The notes under the pieces were generated by a model that worked only from the letters and a program-made list of their open reading frames with translations, had not been told where the DNA came from and made no database searches. Of a stretch of 49,059 bases of DNA, positions 16,115-24,094 are shown piece after piece (within the stretch, counting starts at the first letter, position 1; every line of letters starts with the position of its first letter). Location of the stretch: positions 1 through 49,059 of the forward strand of contig JALOOO010000010.1 in assembly GCA_025454375.1 (NCBI GenBank), written 5' to 3'. This DNA is from Leptolyngbya sp. Prado105 (GTDB taxonomy: Bacteria > Cyanobacteriota > Cyanobacteriia > Leptolyngbyales > Leptolyngbyaceae). The position numbers were made by a program, and so were the translations under genes.

Positions 16115-17032
16115 ATGTCTATCCATTTGCTCGTGCAACAGCCAGAGCTAGATCTCACTTTTTCAGAACAAGCCTTCGATCGTCCCTTCAATTTTGTTGC
16201 TTTAGATCAGACCGTTGAAGCAGCCTGTGCAACTGCAACACAGCATCCCAGAGCGCTCTACCTGTTTATGCAGCGCTACACCCACTTTAATGGGGCTGCT
16301 GGTTCATTAGTTGCAAGGCTTGCAAGTTCGATTGGACTATCACGTGAGCTTTTTAGAGAGCCAGCTTGCGAGCTTTTTGATGAAGCCGATCGCGGTTTAG
16401 AAGTTGCCGCAAAAGTTCTCTCTGCCACAATCGATGAGCATTCAGATGCCCATCACAAGGGTTGTTCTCATCGCACATTGGCACAGGCAACTCTCAAAGC
16501 CGTCGGCAACTATGCAGCGTTGACCGATGCAGAAAGAAATTCTTTCGCAACGGTTCCAACTTGGCTAACTCAACTGCTAGAAGCGGCGGTCGTTGGTTAC
16601 CAAGGCATTCCAGGGGACTTAGAAGCGTTGATTCGTGCAATGGGCGTTCATGCTGCTTCCGAAATGCTTGCCGCTCGGGAATACGCCGTGATTGACAAAG
16701 TGGTTCGTTACACCAACGCAGGACTGGGATTTGACCAGTATTTGAAAGACGGACATGGGCAGGTCGAACTCAACGGACAAAAAATCAGCGCTTGGTACTG
16801 GATTGCTGTTCATGGTAGTCACAAGGAAGCAGGAGTAGAAACAGATCACGCCCACGATGCTCTAGAAGCTTTAACCTTAGCAATGCAATACTGCACTCTG
16901 CCCAATCAGCAAGTTTGGCAATTGGCATTTGAAGGGTTTGAAGCATTTGTCACCCTTCAACAAACCTTCTTTCAAGAAGCCCAAAAAGAATGTTTGGATC
17001 TGATTAAAACTGAAATGGGCAGTCTAATTTAG
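16115..17032 (+). CDS. Probable haem-oxygenase-like (HDO/TenA-fold) protein
   Basis: A 305-aa protein, start ATG 16115 with AGGA eight bases before it. All-helical, with FMQRYTHFNGAAGSLVARLA (52-71) like the first core helix of TenA/PqqC/CADD proteins. Two candidate metal-ligand clusters fit haem-oxygenase-like diiron oxidases: Glu108 with His119 (ATIDEHS...SHRTLAQ) and the late helix with His233, His236, Glu242, His245 and His247 (HGSHKEAGVETDHAHDALEA). Such enzymes cut or desaturate amino-acid and fatty-acid substrates with O2. The family assignment rests on these patterns only; DUF3865 is one possible home. It is followed by a strong hairpin and then an SMR exporter gene. Confidence 0.5.
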   Translation: MSIHLLVQQPELDLTFSEQAFDRPFNFVALDQTVEAACATATQHPRALYLFMQRYTHFNGAAGSLVARLASSIGLSRELFREPACELFDEADRGLEVAAKVLSATIDEHSDAHHKGCSHRTLAQATLKAVGNYAALTDAERNSFATVPTWLTQLLEAAVVGYQGIPGDLEALIRAMGVHAASEMLAAREYAVIDKVVRYTNAGLGFDQYLKDGHGQVELNGQKISAWYWIAVHGSHKEAGVETDHAHDALEALTLAMQYCTLPNQQVWQLAFEGFEAFVTLQQTFFQEAQKECLDLIKTEMGSLI

Positions 17033-17092
17033 AGTGGAGATTTTTGTTCTTAAGACAAATTAAGAACCGCTAAATTAGAGCGAATCATCTTA

Positions 17093-17145
17093 CCTAGAAC
17101 CTACACACCATTTTTTAAGCTGTAGATAGGTTCTAGGAATTTTTC
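17093..17145 (+). terminator. Long inverted repeat plus T-run, probable terminator
   Basis: CCTAGAACCTA (17093-17103) and TAGGTTCTAGG (17127-17137) are perfect inverted repeats of 11 bp around a 23-base loop, then AATTTTTC. It ends the haem-oxygenase-like gene and separates it from the SMR gene. An alternative pairing of CTACA (17101-17105) with TGTAG (17121-17125) is possible. Confidence 0.6.
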
Positions 17146-17222
17146 TGTTTAGAGTTTAGGGTGACTTATTCAATTCTTCTACCACTTTGATCTAAGAAAC
17201 ATGCTGAAATTTAACTTGACCA

Positions 17223-17543
17223 ATGAGCTATATCTATTTAATTCTAGCAATTGCCTTTGAGGTACTAGGAACCTTTTTTATCAAACGATCTGACGGATTT
17301 ACAAAACTTCTGCCCTCCATTATTTTATTTGTGTACTATGGGCTTTCTTCAAGCGCTCTGACACTTGCTGCTAAAAAAATCGATATTAGTATTGCTTACT
17401 CTGTTTGGACTGGAAGTTCGATCGCTCTTGTTGCGGTTATGGGAATGTTCTGGTTAAAAGAGCCAATTAGTGAGTTAAAGATTTTGTCAGTTTCCTATAT
17501 TCTAGTGGGTGTTTTTGGCTTACTTTTGACTCAAAAATCTTGA
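17223..17543 (+). CDS. Small multidrug resistance (SMR/EmrE-type) exporter
   Basis: A 106-aa membrane protein with four predicted helices. The essential Glu sits at residue 13 (AIAFEVLGT, equivalent to EmrE Glu14), and Trp62 in AYSVWTGSS matches the conserved Trp. Homologues work as dual-topology dimers that exchange protons for cationic compounds or guanidinium. No guanidine riboswitch was found upstream. The family has normal length and all core motifs. Its codon use is slightly more AT-rich than its neighbours. Confidence 0.9.
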   Translation: MSYIYLILAIAFEVLGTFFIKRSDGFTKLLPSIILFVYYGLSSSALTLAAKKIDISIAYSVWTGSSIALVAVMGMFWLKEPISELKILSVSYILVGVFGLLLTQKS

Positions 17544-17671
17544 TTTTGTACTTCTCAACACAAAATGGGAATAATTAATTCGCTGACAAATTTCTTCTGC
17601 GAGTTCGACGGGTGAGTTGAAGTTACTTTTGCCGTCGAGGTGGGGAATCACTTTGTGAGAATAGTGATATG
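17544..17671 (-). pseudogene. Possible C-terminal remnant of a lost gene
   Basis: Read on the minus strand, this stretch encodes a natural-looking peptide (HYSHKVIPHLDGKSNFNSP, then VELAEEICQRINYS) between a stop near 17672 and one inside the SMR gene (17520-17522). It has no start codon. The helix-like VELAEEICQRIN suggests protein origin, but I cannot name the family. Confidence 0.25.
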
Positions 17672-17682
17672 AATTTTAGACG

Positions 17683-18732
17683 ATGAACTTTAAACGACAC
17701 AAACAGGGAAAACGGCGATTGACCTCTCTCAAGCTCACAATTCGTCGAGGATTGAGTAGAGGAATTCTAGCTTTTATCGCAGCAGCTTTTATGGTCTCCT
17801 CAATTGTCGGTTGCCTGCATGAACCTGTGAAGCCTATACGGGTCGGCTACCTGGTTTGGCCCGGATACGAAAGTCTTTTTCTCGCAAACGACTTAGGCTA
17901 CTACCAAGGAGCAGGCATTCGCCTCGTTGACTATCCCTCTGGTTCAGAAACCATTCGTGCGTTTCGCAATGGCGACCTAGAAGCAGCGACCCTCACCCTG
18001 TATGAAGCGTTACTGGTTGCAGAAACACTGCCTAATTTCCGGATTGTCCTCGTTATGGATAGCTCGAATGGTGCAGATGTCCTCCTATCAAAACCGACAA
18101 TTCAAGGATTAGAGAATCTAAAAAATCAGCGTATTGGGGTCGAATCTGGAGCAGTGGGAGCCTATGTGCTAACCCGTGCGTTGGAGAAAGTGGCATTGAC
18201 ACCAAAGGATGTTCAAGTCATCTCGCTCGGTGTGTCAGAACATGAGCAAGCTTTCAAAAGAGAAAACGTAGACGCTGTTGTGACGTTTGAACCAACTCGC
18301 TCTAAATTGTTGGAAGTGGGAGCCAAACAACTGTTTGACAGCACTCAAATTCCAGGTGAAATTCTTGACATCCTGGCAATTCGAGAAGACGTTTTGATGC
18401 AACAGCCGAAGACCGTGGAAGCGTTGATTGCCGGAAATTTTCGAGCTTGGAAATATTTAGAGAAGCATCCTGCGGATGCTGCGCAGCGGATTGCTCCAAG
18501 AGAAGGTGTAACTCCAGAACAGTTTCTTGAATCTCTCAAAGGCATTTATATTCCTGATTTGGAACAGAACCGCAGACTGCTGGGAAATCAAGATGCAGCG
18601 AACCGAGAGCGGATGAATCGAGTCGCGCAATTTATGGCAGATAGCAAATTACTCAGCCGTAAAATTGATCCTGTCGCTTTATTCGACGATCGCTTTGTCC
18701 GGCGAGTTCAAGCCACCGCGATCGCACCCTGA
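17683..18732 (+). CDS. NMT1/SsuA-type periplasmic substrate-binding lipoprotein
   Basis: A 349-aa protein. A basic N-terminus and hydrophobic helix end in a lipobox-like IVGC (Cys44), so the mature protein is probably an outer-face lipoprotein of the plasma membrane. The binding fold is that of the NMT1/THI5-like family: IRVGYLVWPGYESLFLANDLGYY, then a hinge at GSETIRAFRNGDLEAATLT. Relatives bind nitrate, sulfonates, taurine or pyrimidine precursors. There is no ABC permease or ATPase gene next to it. Instead a membrane histidine kinase gene follows after 46 bp, so the protein probably feeds a signal to that kinase. Confidence 0.85.
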   Translation: MNFKRHKQGKRRLTSLKLTIRRGLSRGILAFIAAAFMVSSIVGCLHEPVKPIRVGYLVWPGYESLFLANDLGYYQGAGIRLVDYPSGSETIRAFRNGDLEAATLTLYEALLVAETLPNFRIVLVMDSSNGADVLLSKPTIQGLENLKNQRIGVESGAVGAYVLTRALEKVALTPKDVQVISLGVSEHEQAFKRENVDAVVTFEPTRSKLLEVGAKQLFDSTQIPGEILDILAIREDVLMQQPKTVEALIAGNFRAWKYLEKHPADAAQRIAPREGVTPEQFLESLKGIYIPDLEQNRRLLGNQDAANRERMNRVAQFMADSKLLSRKIDPVALFDDRFVRRVQATAIAP

Positions 18733-18778
18733 TCCGTGGAACGATCTTCAACGTCACCAAAATATTTGAGTTCCGATC

Positions 18779-20500
18779 ATGCAGCGTTTTCCTTTTCCTC
18801 TCAAGTTCTCGATTCCAGCAATTCTGCTATTACTCGGAGGGCTTCTCAGCGGCTTTTCTTTCTGGCGAGAAGTCTCTCACTCGTTTCTGCGCGTCGAAGA
18901 GGATGCTAGTCGTCAAACGCGCTTTTTTGCCGATCAAACTTCTGGAACGCTGGAGTATCTGTTTCGGACAAACGATGTCGAGGGTGCAAATTTGGTCATC
19001 AGCAAACTTAGCAGCAACTCTGCTTTGGATTTGGCAATTTTGTCAGATGAGCGGGATCAGGCGGTTCTTTCTACACGCTATGATCTCCGCAACCGACCCC
19101 TAAATGCCGTTATCGCGGTCGAGGAGATGGCAGCAATTCAGACTGTTCGGGGTCACTTATCGGGGCAGGTGACGCTATCGGCTGATCGCCAAACGATACG
19201 AGCGATCTATCCTGTGACATTGGGATCTGCTGCTGGAGAGTTGCGTCAAAGTAGAGTTGGAGTGTTGCTCCTGAAATACAACCTGTCTGATCTAAAGCAA
19301 CGAGCCAAGATGGACGCTTTGCGACGCTCGATCGAAGGGAGTGCGGTTCTGACCCTATTTTGCTTTGCGGTTTGGCTTTTCTTTTATAAAACGCTGACGC
19401 AGCGAGTGACTCGTTTGGTCAAAGCGAGTAATGATCTAGCAGCAGGCAATTTAGCGGTTCGTACTGAATTACGTGGCTCTGATGAATTACGCCAGATTTC
19501 CAGTGCGTTCGATCGAATGGCGAACAATTTGCAGGAACTGTACGAGCAAAGCCAAACGGCTACGAGGGTTGCAGAGTCCCAAGCAGAACAACTCAAGCAA
19601 GCCTTTCAAGATTTGCAACAAACGCAAACGCAGTTAATCCAAACGGAAAAGATGTCGAGTTTGGGGCAGATGGTGGCAGGGGTTGCCCATGAAATTAATA
19701 ATCCAGTCAATTTCATCCATGGCAATTTGACGCATATTGAGACATACACTGAGGATTTGCTAAAGCTTGTCCGACAGTATGAACAATGCAACCCACAACC
19801 TGATGCAGTGATTCAGCAAGTCACGAATGAGATTGATCTCGATTTTCTCAGGGAAGATTTTCCAAAAATCATTGATTCTATGCGCTTAGGAACTGATCGC
19901 ATCCGAGAGATTGTGTTGAGCCTGCGGAATTTTTCGCGGCTTGATGAGGCGGAAAAGAAACCCGTGAATCTGCATGATGGTATTGAGAGTACATTGCTGA
20001 TTTTGCAAAGTCAGTTGAAAGCTACCTTGGATTTACGAGAGATCACAGTGATCAAGCAGTACGCAGAGTTGCCGCTAGTCGAGTGCTATGCGGGTCAGTT
20101 AAATCAAGTGCTGATGAACATTATTAAAAATGCGATCGATGCCCTGCATGAATTCGATCGGCAGAGCGGCAGAGAAGAGCTAGGAGCCATTACGATTACA
20201 ACTCAGATGCTGGATATGAATTGGGTTCGAGTGGCAATCAAAGATAATGGACCAGGGATTTGTAAATTAGTCAGGGAAAAGATTTTTGATCCATTCTTTA
20301 CGACGAAAAGTGTAGGTGAAGGAACTGGACTCGGGCTATCTATTAGCTATCAGATTGTAGTGGATAAGCATGGCGGACGATTGCAGTGCCGATCTGAATT
20401 GGGACACGGAACAGAGTTCTGGATTGATATTCCCGTGCTTCAGGCGCGATCGCAGCCCGCACGAGAAGTAGAAATCCTACAGCCAGCTTATACCGTTTGA
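18779..20500 (+). CDS. Membrane histidine kinase (HAMP-HisKA-HATPase)
   Basis: A 573-aa sensor kinase. Two membrane helices (about 10-28 and 185-203) frame an extracytoplasmic domain of about 155 residues. A HAMP domain follows (about 205-257), then a coiled coil rich in Gln. The H-box SSLGQMVAGVAHEINNPVNF has the phospho-acceptor His304. The N-box (MNIIKNAIDAL) and glycine boxes (DNGPGI, GTGLGLSIS) are intact. The HEINNP form marks the NtrB/DctB-like class. It starts 46 bp after the binding-protein gene, most likely as one operon. There is no response regulator gene next to it. Confidence 0.92.
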   Translation: MQRFPFPLKFSIPAILLLLGGLLSGFSFWREVSHSFLRVEEDASRQTRFFADQTSGTLEYLFRTNDVEGANLVISKLSSNSALDLAILSDERDQAVLSTRYDLRNRPLNAVIAVEEMAAIQTVRGHLSGQVTLSADRQTIRAIYPVTLGSAAGELRQSRVGVLLLKYNLSDLKQRAKMDALRRSIEGSAVLTLFCFAVWLFFYKTLTQRVTRLVKASNDLAAGNLAVRTELRGSDELRQISSAFDRMANNLQELYEQSQTATRVAESQAEQLKQAFQDLQQTQTQLIQTEKMSSLGQMVAGVAHEINNPVNFIHGNLTHIETYTEDLLKLVRQYEQCNPQPDAVIQQVTNEIDLDFLREDFPKIIDSMRLGTDRIREIVLSLRNFSRLDEAEKKPVNLHDGIESTLLILQSQLKATLDLREITVIKQYAELPLVECYAGQLNQVLMNIIKNAIDALHEFDRQSGREELGAITITTQMLDMNWVRVAIKDNGPGICKLVREKIFDPFFTTKSVGEGTGLGLSISYQIVVDKHGGRLQCRSELGHGTEFWIDIPVLQARSQPAREVEILQPAYTV

Positions 20501-20729
20501 TTGCTCGTCCAGACTATGACGCTAGCTGAAGCTAATGATTGAATGCAGTGAAGATTTGCCAGTCAACAAGAAAAAGTAGTGTAAATCTGTCGGTGAAAAA
20601 TTACTGGGAGCAGGCTGCTGATCTCTGTCGGTGGAGATGGGATGCTTCGCGATTTCTCTAACATTAGATGGGAGTGATGCCAGAGTCATTTTTCTAGGCT
20701 GAGGATAGTTTTAGTCATTCTCTTCATTT

Positions 20730-21284
20730 ATGAAACTTTCTTCTCTTCATCGCACGCTTTTAGGCGTTGCCGTTGGTGTCGTTACGTTCGCTAGCGCTCA
20801 GGCAGCGAACGCAGCAAATTCTATCGTTTTTAGATATGGAGCATTTAGCGAAACGGTCTCTGTACCTGAACTGACCGAGTTTGCTCAAACAGGAAGACAA
20901 TCTTCGACCGTTCGTTACTTTCTTCAACAAACAAATCAGAATCCAGAAGCTGTGAGAGCAGCACTCAGTCGAGAAATTCCGGTTCAGGTGACAACGCTCG
21001 ATTGTGTATTGAATAGTCCGATTGGAGATTTTGTTCTTAGTCGGCTTAGTCGTGGGATTCAAACACCTGGAAATGCTGCAAACTATCAAGCGCTGAGGGG
21101 TGCATTGGTGCTATCTGCAAGTGATGATAATCGAGTCTCGCTCATTGAAGTGTTCCAGAACTATCCGACCAATGAAGTCTATCTTAATGGAAGAGAGATA
21201 GTTAGCACATACACAGAAGTTGCTCAGGCGGCACAGCAAATTCAAGACTTAGCTGCTATTTTTCGGTATAGCGATGCTCGGTAA
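20730..21284 (+). CDS. DUF1400 domain protein, exported
   Basis: A 184-aa protein with a Sec signal peptide ending ANA (residue 29), then a single DUF1400 domain: IVFRYGAFSETVSVPELTEF, TTLDCVLNSPIGDFVLSRL and the late ASDDNRVSLIEVFQNYP. DUF1400 is normally the N-terminal half of longer cyanobacterial proteins, followed by an alpha/beta hydrolase. Here the hydrolase half is absent and the protein stops after the last DUF1400 helix. Function unknown, probably periplasmic. It precedes the OCP-like gene on the same strand with a 140-bp gap. Confidence 0.82.
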   Translation: MKLSSLHRTLLGVAVGVVTFASAQAANAANSIVFRYGAFSETVSVPELTEFAQTGRQSSTVRYFLQQTNQNPEAVRAALSREIPVQVTTLDCVLNSPIGDFVLSRLSRGIQTPGNAANYQALRGALVLSASDDNRVSLIEVFQNYPTNEVYLNGREIVSTYTEVAQAAQQIQDLAAIFRYSDAR

Positions 21285-21424
21285 TCAGCAAATGCGATCG
21301 AATTACAGGCAATCTCTCTCTTTTTATAGGGGTCTGTTTTGTACAGGCAAAATAGTCTTAAGGTTGGGTTGTGAAATTGTAGCAATCTCTCATCATTCAC
21401 ATTATTTCTATGGAGAAGGTTTCT

Positions 21425-21925
21425 ATGACTTCCATTGATACGAGTCATCTCGATCAAGCGATCGTCAAGTTTCAGAGCTTATCGATTGAGGAACAACTTG
21501 CAACTTTAGGACTGTTGTCCAAAGAAATTTCTGGAGCAATTTCAGTCAATGCCTTTGGTGCTGATACTCGTGAGGAGATTGCACCCTTGATTGATCAAGT
21601 TCAAGGACAGCGACAAGATGAGCAACTGCAAACGCTGAGCGACTTTTTATCCAGTAAGACTGAGCAAGGAGATGAGGTTGCACTTGATCCTCATCCGAGT
21701 AAAGCGCTGTTGGAATTGATTCCAGGCAATGTTGAGCCTGCTCTGACTCGTTATAAGTCATTGAGGACAAATTCTCGTCTAGCACTTTGGTATCAACTTG
21801 CTCAGCAGATGGGAAATAGTATCCCTGCAAATTTCTCGCTCTCGCCACAAGCAGATGAATTACTCACCTCCTTGCGATCGCTGAGTACAGAGCAGCAAGA
21901 ACGCTTGCTGAGTCAAATTGTCTAG
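21425..21925 (+). CDS. Orange carotenoid protein N-terminal-domain-like protein
   Basis: A 166-aa helical protein that aligns by eye along its length with the N-terminal domain of the orange carotenoid protein and with helical carotenoid proteins. The match covers IVKFQSLSIEEQLATLGLL near the start and, best, TRYKSLRTNSRLALWYQLA then IPANFSLSPQADELLTSL. The Trp-Tyr pair of OCP helix F is kept (ALWYQ). The other aromatic wall is not: where OCP has Trp41 and Tyr44, this protein has Gly and Ser. There is also a longer linker between the two helical subdomains. The start chosen is ATG 21425, with GGAGAAGG before it; an upstream ATG at 21410 is in frame. Confidence 0.65.
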   Translation: MTSIDTSHLDQAIVKFQSLSIEEQLATLGLLSKEISGAISVNAFGADTREEIAPLIDQVQGQRQDEQLQTLSDFLSSKTEQGDEVALDPHPSKALLELIPGNVEPALTRYKSLRTNSRLALWYQLAQQMGNSIPANFSLSPQADELLTSLRSLSTEQQERLLSQIV

Positions 21926-21966
21926 CAAATTAGCGATCGTATTGATTGAGTACGATCGCTAATTTG
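21926..21966. terminator. Perfect 16-bp hairpin between convergent stops, bidirectional terminator
   Basis: CAAATTAGCGATCGTA (21926-21941) and its exact reverse complement (21951-21966) with a nine-base loop. The hairpin fills the whole gap between the TAG of the OCP-like gene and the TAA of mtgA. Each arm carries a HIP1-like GCGATCG core. A- and T-rich ends provide a U-tract-like tail in both directions. Confidence 0.75.
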
Positions 21967-22701
21967 TTACTGAATTTTACGCAAGTACTCTGTTCCTCCT
22001 AGCTGATACATCTGCTGAAGAATCCAGGATTGTCGGCTGAGGACGGTTGAAGAAGGTCGATCAACAAAATAGATTTCAGGACCCGGTAAAACTGCTGCTA
22101 AGAGCGCACTTTCTTCTTGCGAAAGCTGATTAGCATTGATGCTCAAAAACCTCTGACTTGCAGCTTCTGCGCCGAATACTCGATCGCCAAATTGAGCAAC
22201 ATTCAAATACATTTCCAGAATTCGCTGCTTTGACCAAAGCCACTCAATCAAAACTGTAAACCAAGCTTCTAACCCTTTGCGCACAAAATTGCGTCCTGAC
22301 CAGAGATACAAGTTTTTTGCAACTTGCTGACTAATTGTACTAGCTCCTCGCAATCCTTCTCCTGCTTTTCCCTCTTCAAGCGCATCCTGAAGCTCCTGCA
22401 AGTCAAAGCCTTTATGATCTGGAAATCGCTGATCCTCGGCTGCAATCGCGGCTAATGCCAAACTTGGAGCAATCTTGTCATATGACTGCCACTGGTAAGA
22501 ATAAGGTCGTAATCCACCTGAGCCAAACAATGCAGACTGCACCATAAAGCTAGAGGTAATCGGAGGCAACCAGCGCACTGGCAGCGCGAGAAGGATTGAA
22601 ACCAAACCGAATGCGATCGCGCTTTTGCACAAGAATCCAAACAGCGATCGCACAATTGAGCGTTTGATTCGACGACGAGGGGTAGGTTTTGACCCAGGCA
22701 T
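21967..22701 (-). CDS. mtgA: Monofunctional peptidoglycan transglycosylase
   Basis: A 244-aa glycosyltransferase family 51 protein with one N-terminal membrane helix (about 17-38). The GT51 motifs are present in order: AAEDQRFPDHKGFD (catalytic Glu), GASTISQQVAKNLYLW, RKGLEAW and KQRILEMYLN. It polymerises lipid II into glycan strands at the outer face of the plasma membrane. There is no transpeptidase domain, so this is MtgA and not a class A PBP. The ATG at 22701 is taken as the start; the upstream in-frame TTG at 22734 has no ribosome binding site. Confidence 0.92.
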   Translation of the reverse strand: MPGSKPTPRRRIKRSIVRSLFGFLCKSAIAFGLVSILLALPVRWLPPITSSFMVQSALFGSGGLRPYSYQWQSYDKIAPSLALAAIAAEDQRFPDHKGFDLQELQDALEEGKAGEGLRGASTISQQVAKNLYLWSGRNFVRKGLEAWFTVLIEWLWSKQRILEMYLNVAQFGDRVFGAEAASQRFLSINANQLSQEESALLAAVLPGPEIYFVDRPSSTVLSRQSWILQQMYQLGGTEYLRKIQ

Positions 22702-22982
22702 GGAGGTTGGCTTTTCAGACAGGACGCAGATCAAATTTTAACTGCGATCGTCTGCGCTCAGCTTCTCGGCTAGCAAATACCATCAATCATTACCAAAACC
22801 TTAATATTAGTTATCAATCCTACTCGAAATTCAGTATCAATTTGCCTTGTCTTCTCAACCTCTGCCTTAAGGGGATTACTAAAAGTCTTGCAATTTCATA
22901 AGCTTGGCTAGACTTAGCCGTAAAGCAGCGATCGTGAGATCGGAATCAACCGCAGACACTTAGCCCACAAAAGAAGGTCTTG

Positions 22983-23162
22983 ATGCTACATAGTTGTTTA
23001 TTAATTGTTCAAGAGATTCTTCGCCCTACTCCCCAATCGCTTGACGATTGTTTAGCAAAATGTGCTTTAAATCGGAATGAGGAGATTGATGACGAATGTC
23101 CAGAGTTAGAAGCCTGTCTATCACAAGTTAAGCGTCATCAGAAGTCTCGGAGGAGTCGATAG
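22983..23162 (+). CDS. Small hypothetical protein
   Basis: A 59-residue reading frame, MLHSCLLIVQEILRP at the start, with AGAAGG seven bases upstream of the ATG. It is acidic in the middle (NEEIDDECPELEACL) and basic at the end (KRHQKSRRSR). It carries four Cys. No family is recognised. It lies in the otherwise gene-free 533 bp between mtgA and the SDR gene. The ribosome binding site is its main support. Confidence 0.4.
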   Translation: MLHSCLLIVQEILRPTPQSLDDCLAKCALNRNEEIDDECPELEACLSQVKRHQKSRRSR

Positions 23163-23234
23163 TCGCATGGTAAACAAGCTCTAACCCTTTTAATTAGTAG
23201 CTTTTATACTTCAGTAAAACTCCCCGAACTGATT

Positions 23235-24023
23235 ATGACAACTGCACTCATTACCGGAGCATCAGCAGGCATTGGCGCAGCATTTGCCCACGAACTGGCA
23301 TCACGTGGCACAAATTTGATTTTGGTCGCTCGATCGCAAGACAAGCTGCAAGACTTGGCAAAGCTTTTACAAACTCAGCATCAGATCCAAGCCGATATCA
23401 TTGCTCAAGACCTGAGCGTACCGAATGCAGCAGAAATGGTATTTGATACAGTTCAGCAACGGGGGCATATCGTCGATCTTTTAATTAACAATGCGGGCGT
23501 GGGTGATTATGGAGATTTTGCAGAAAGCGATCGAGCATTTCAACTTCAAATCATTCAACTCAACATTTTGGCACTCGTTGATTTGACGCATCGATTCTTA
23601 CAGCCGATGAGACAGAGACGCTCAGGCAGTATTATCAATTTAGCTTCAGTTGCAGCATTTCAGTCGATGCCGTACTTTTCAATCTATTCTGCAACAAAGG
23701 CTTTTGTGTTGAGCTTTAGTGAAGCAATCTGGGCGGAAAATCGTAGCTACGGAGTGCGGGTTGTTGCCGTTTGCCCAGGACCTGTCGGAAGGCAATTTTT
23801 TCAGCAGGCAGGATTTCCAAAGACGTTGGTTGATCTCTCGGCAATAGTAGAAACTCCTGCAAAAGTGGTGGTTCGCGATGCCCTGAATGCGCTTGCTAAA
23901 GGCGAATCGATCGTCATTCCAGGAAATCCGACGAATCAAGTGCTAGCAACCCTACCGCGCTTTGTCCCGCGAGATTGGGTTGCGAACTTTTGGCAGCTTA
24001 TTTTAAGGGTGCAGAAGTCTTAG
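23235..24023 (+). CDS. Short-chain dehydrogenase/reductase
   Basis: A 262-aa classical SDR. The nucleotide site is TGASAGIGAAF near the start, NNAGVGDYGDF is the conserved NNAG motif, and the catalytic YSATKAF has Tyr and Lys three apart with a Ser in ASVAAF upstream. An Arg after the second strand (LVARSQ) suggests NADP(H). Family relatives in cyanobacteria are annotated only as oxidoreductases; the substrate is unknown. Length is normal. It is convergent with the S9D peptidase gene, with a 71-bp spacer. Confidence 0.9.
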   Translation: MTTALITGASAGIGAAFAHELASRGTNLILVARSQDKLQDLAKLLQTQHQIQADIIAQDLSVPNAAEMVFDTVQQRGHIVDLLINNAGVGDYGDFAESDRAFQLQIIQLNILALVDLTHRFLQPMRQRRSGSIINLASVAAFQSMPYFSIYSATKAFVLSFSEAIWAENRSYGVRVVAVCPGPVGRQFFQQAGFPKTLVDLSAIVETPAKVVVRDALNALAKGESIVIPGNPTNQVLATLPRFVPRDWVANFWQLILRVQKS

Positions 24024-24094
24024 AGGGTGTTTTGGAAGTATCGTTGATTGCATTCCCCTGCTAGGCTTCATGGAAACGAAGCGATGGACTCTTG

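Noticed and set aside
17033-17222. Possible guanidine riboswitch before the SMR gene
   Set aside because: No paired ACGR loops were found; the hairpin is better read as a terminator.
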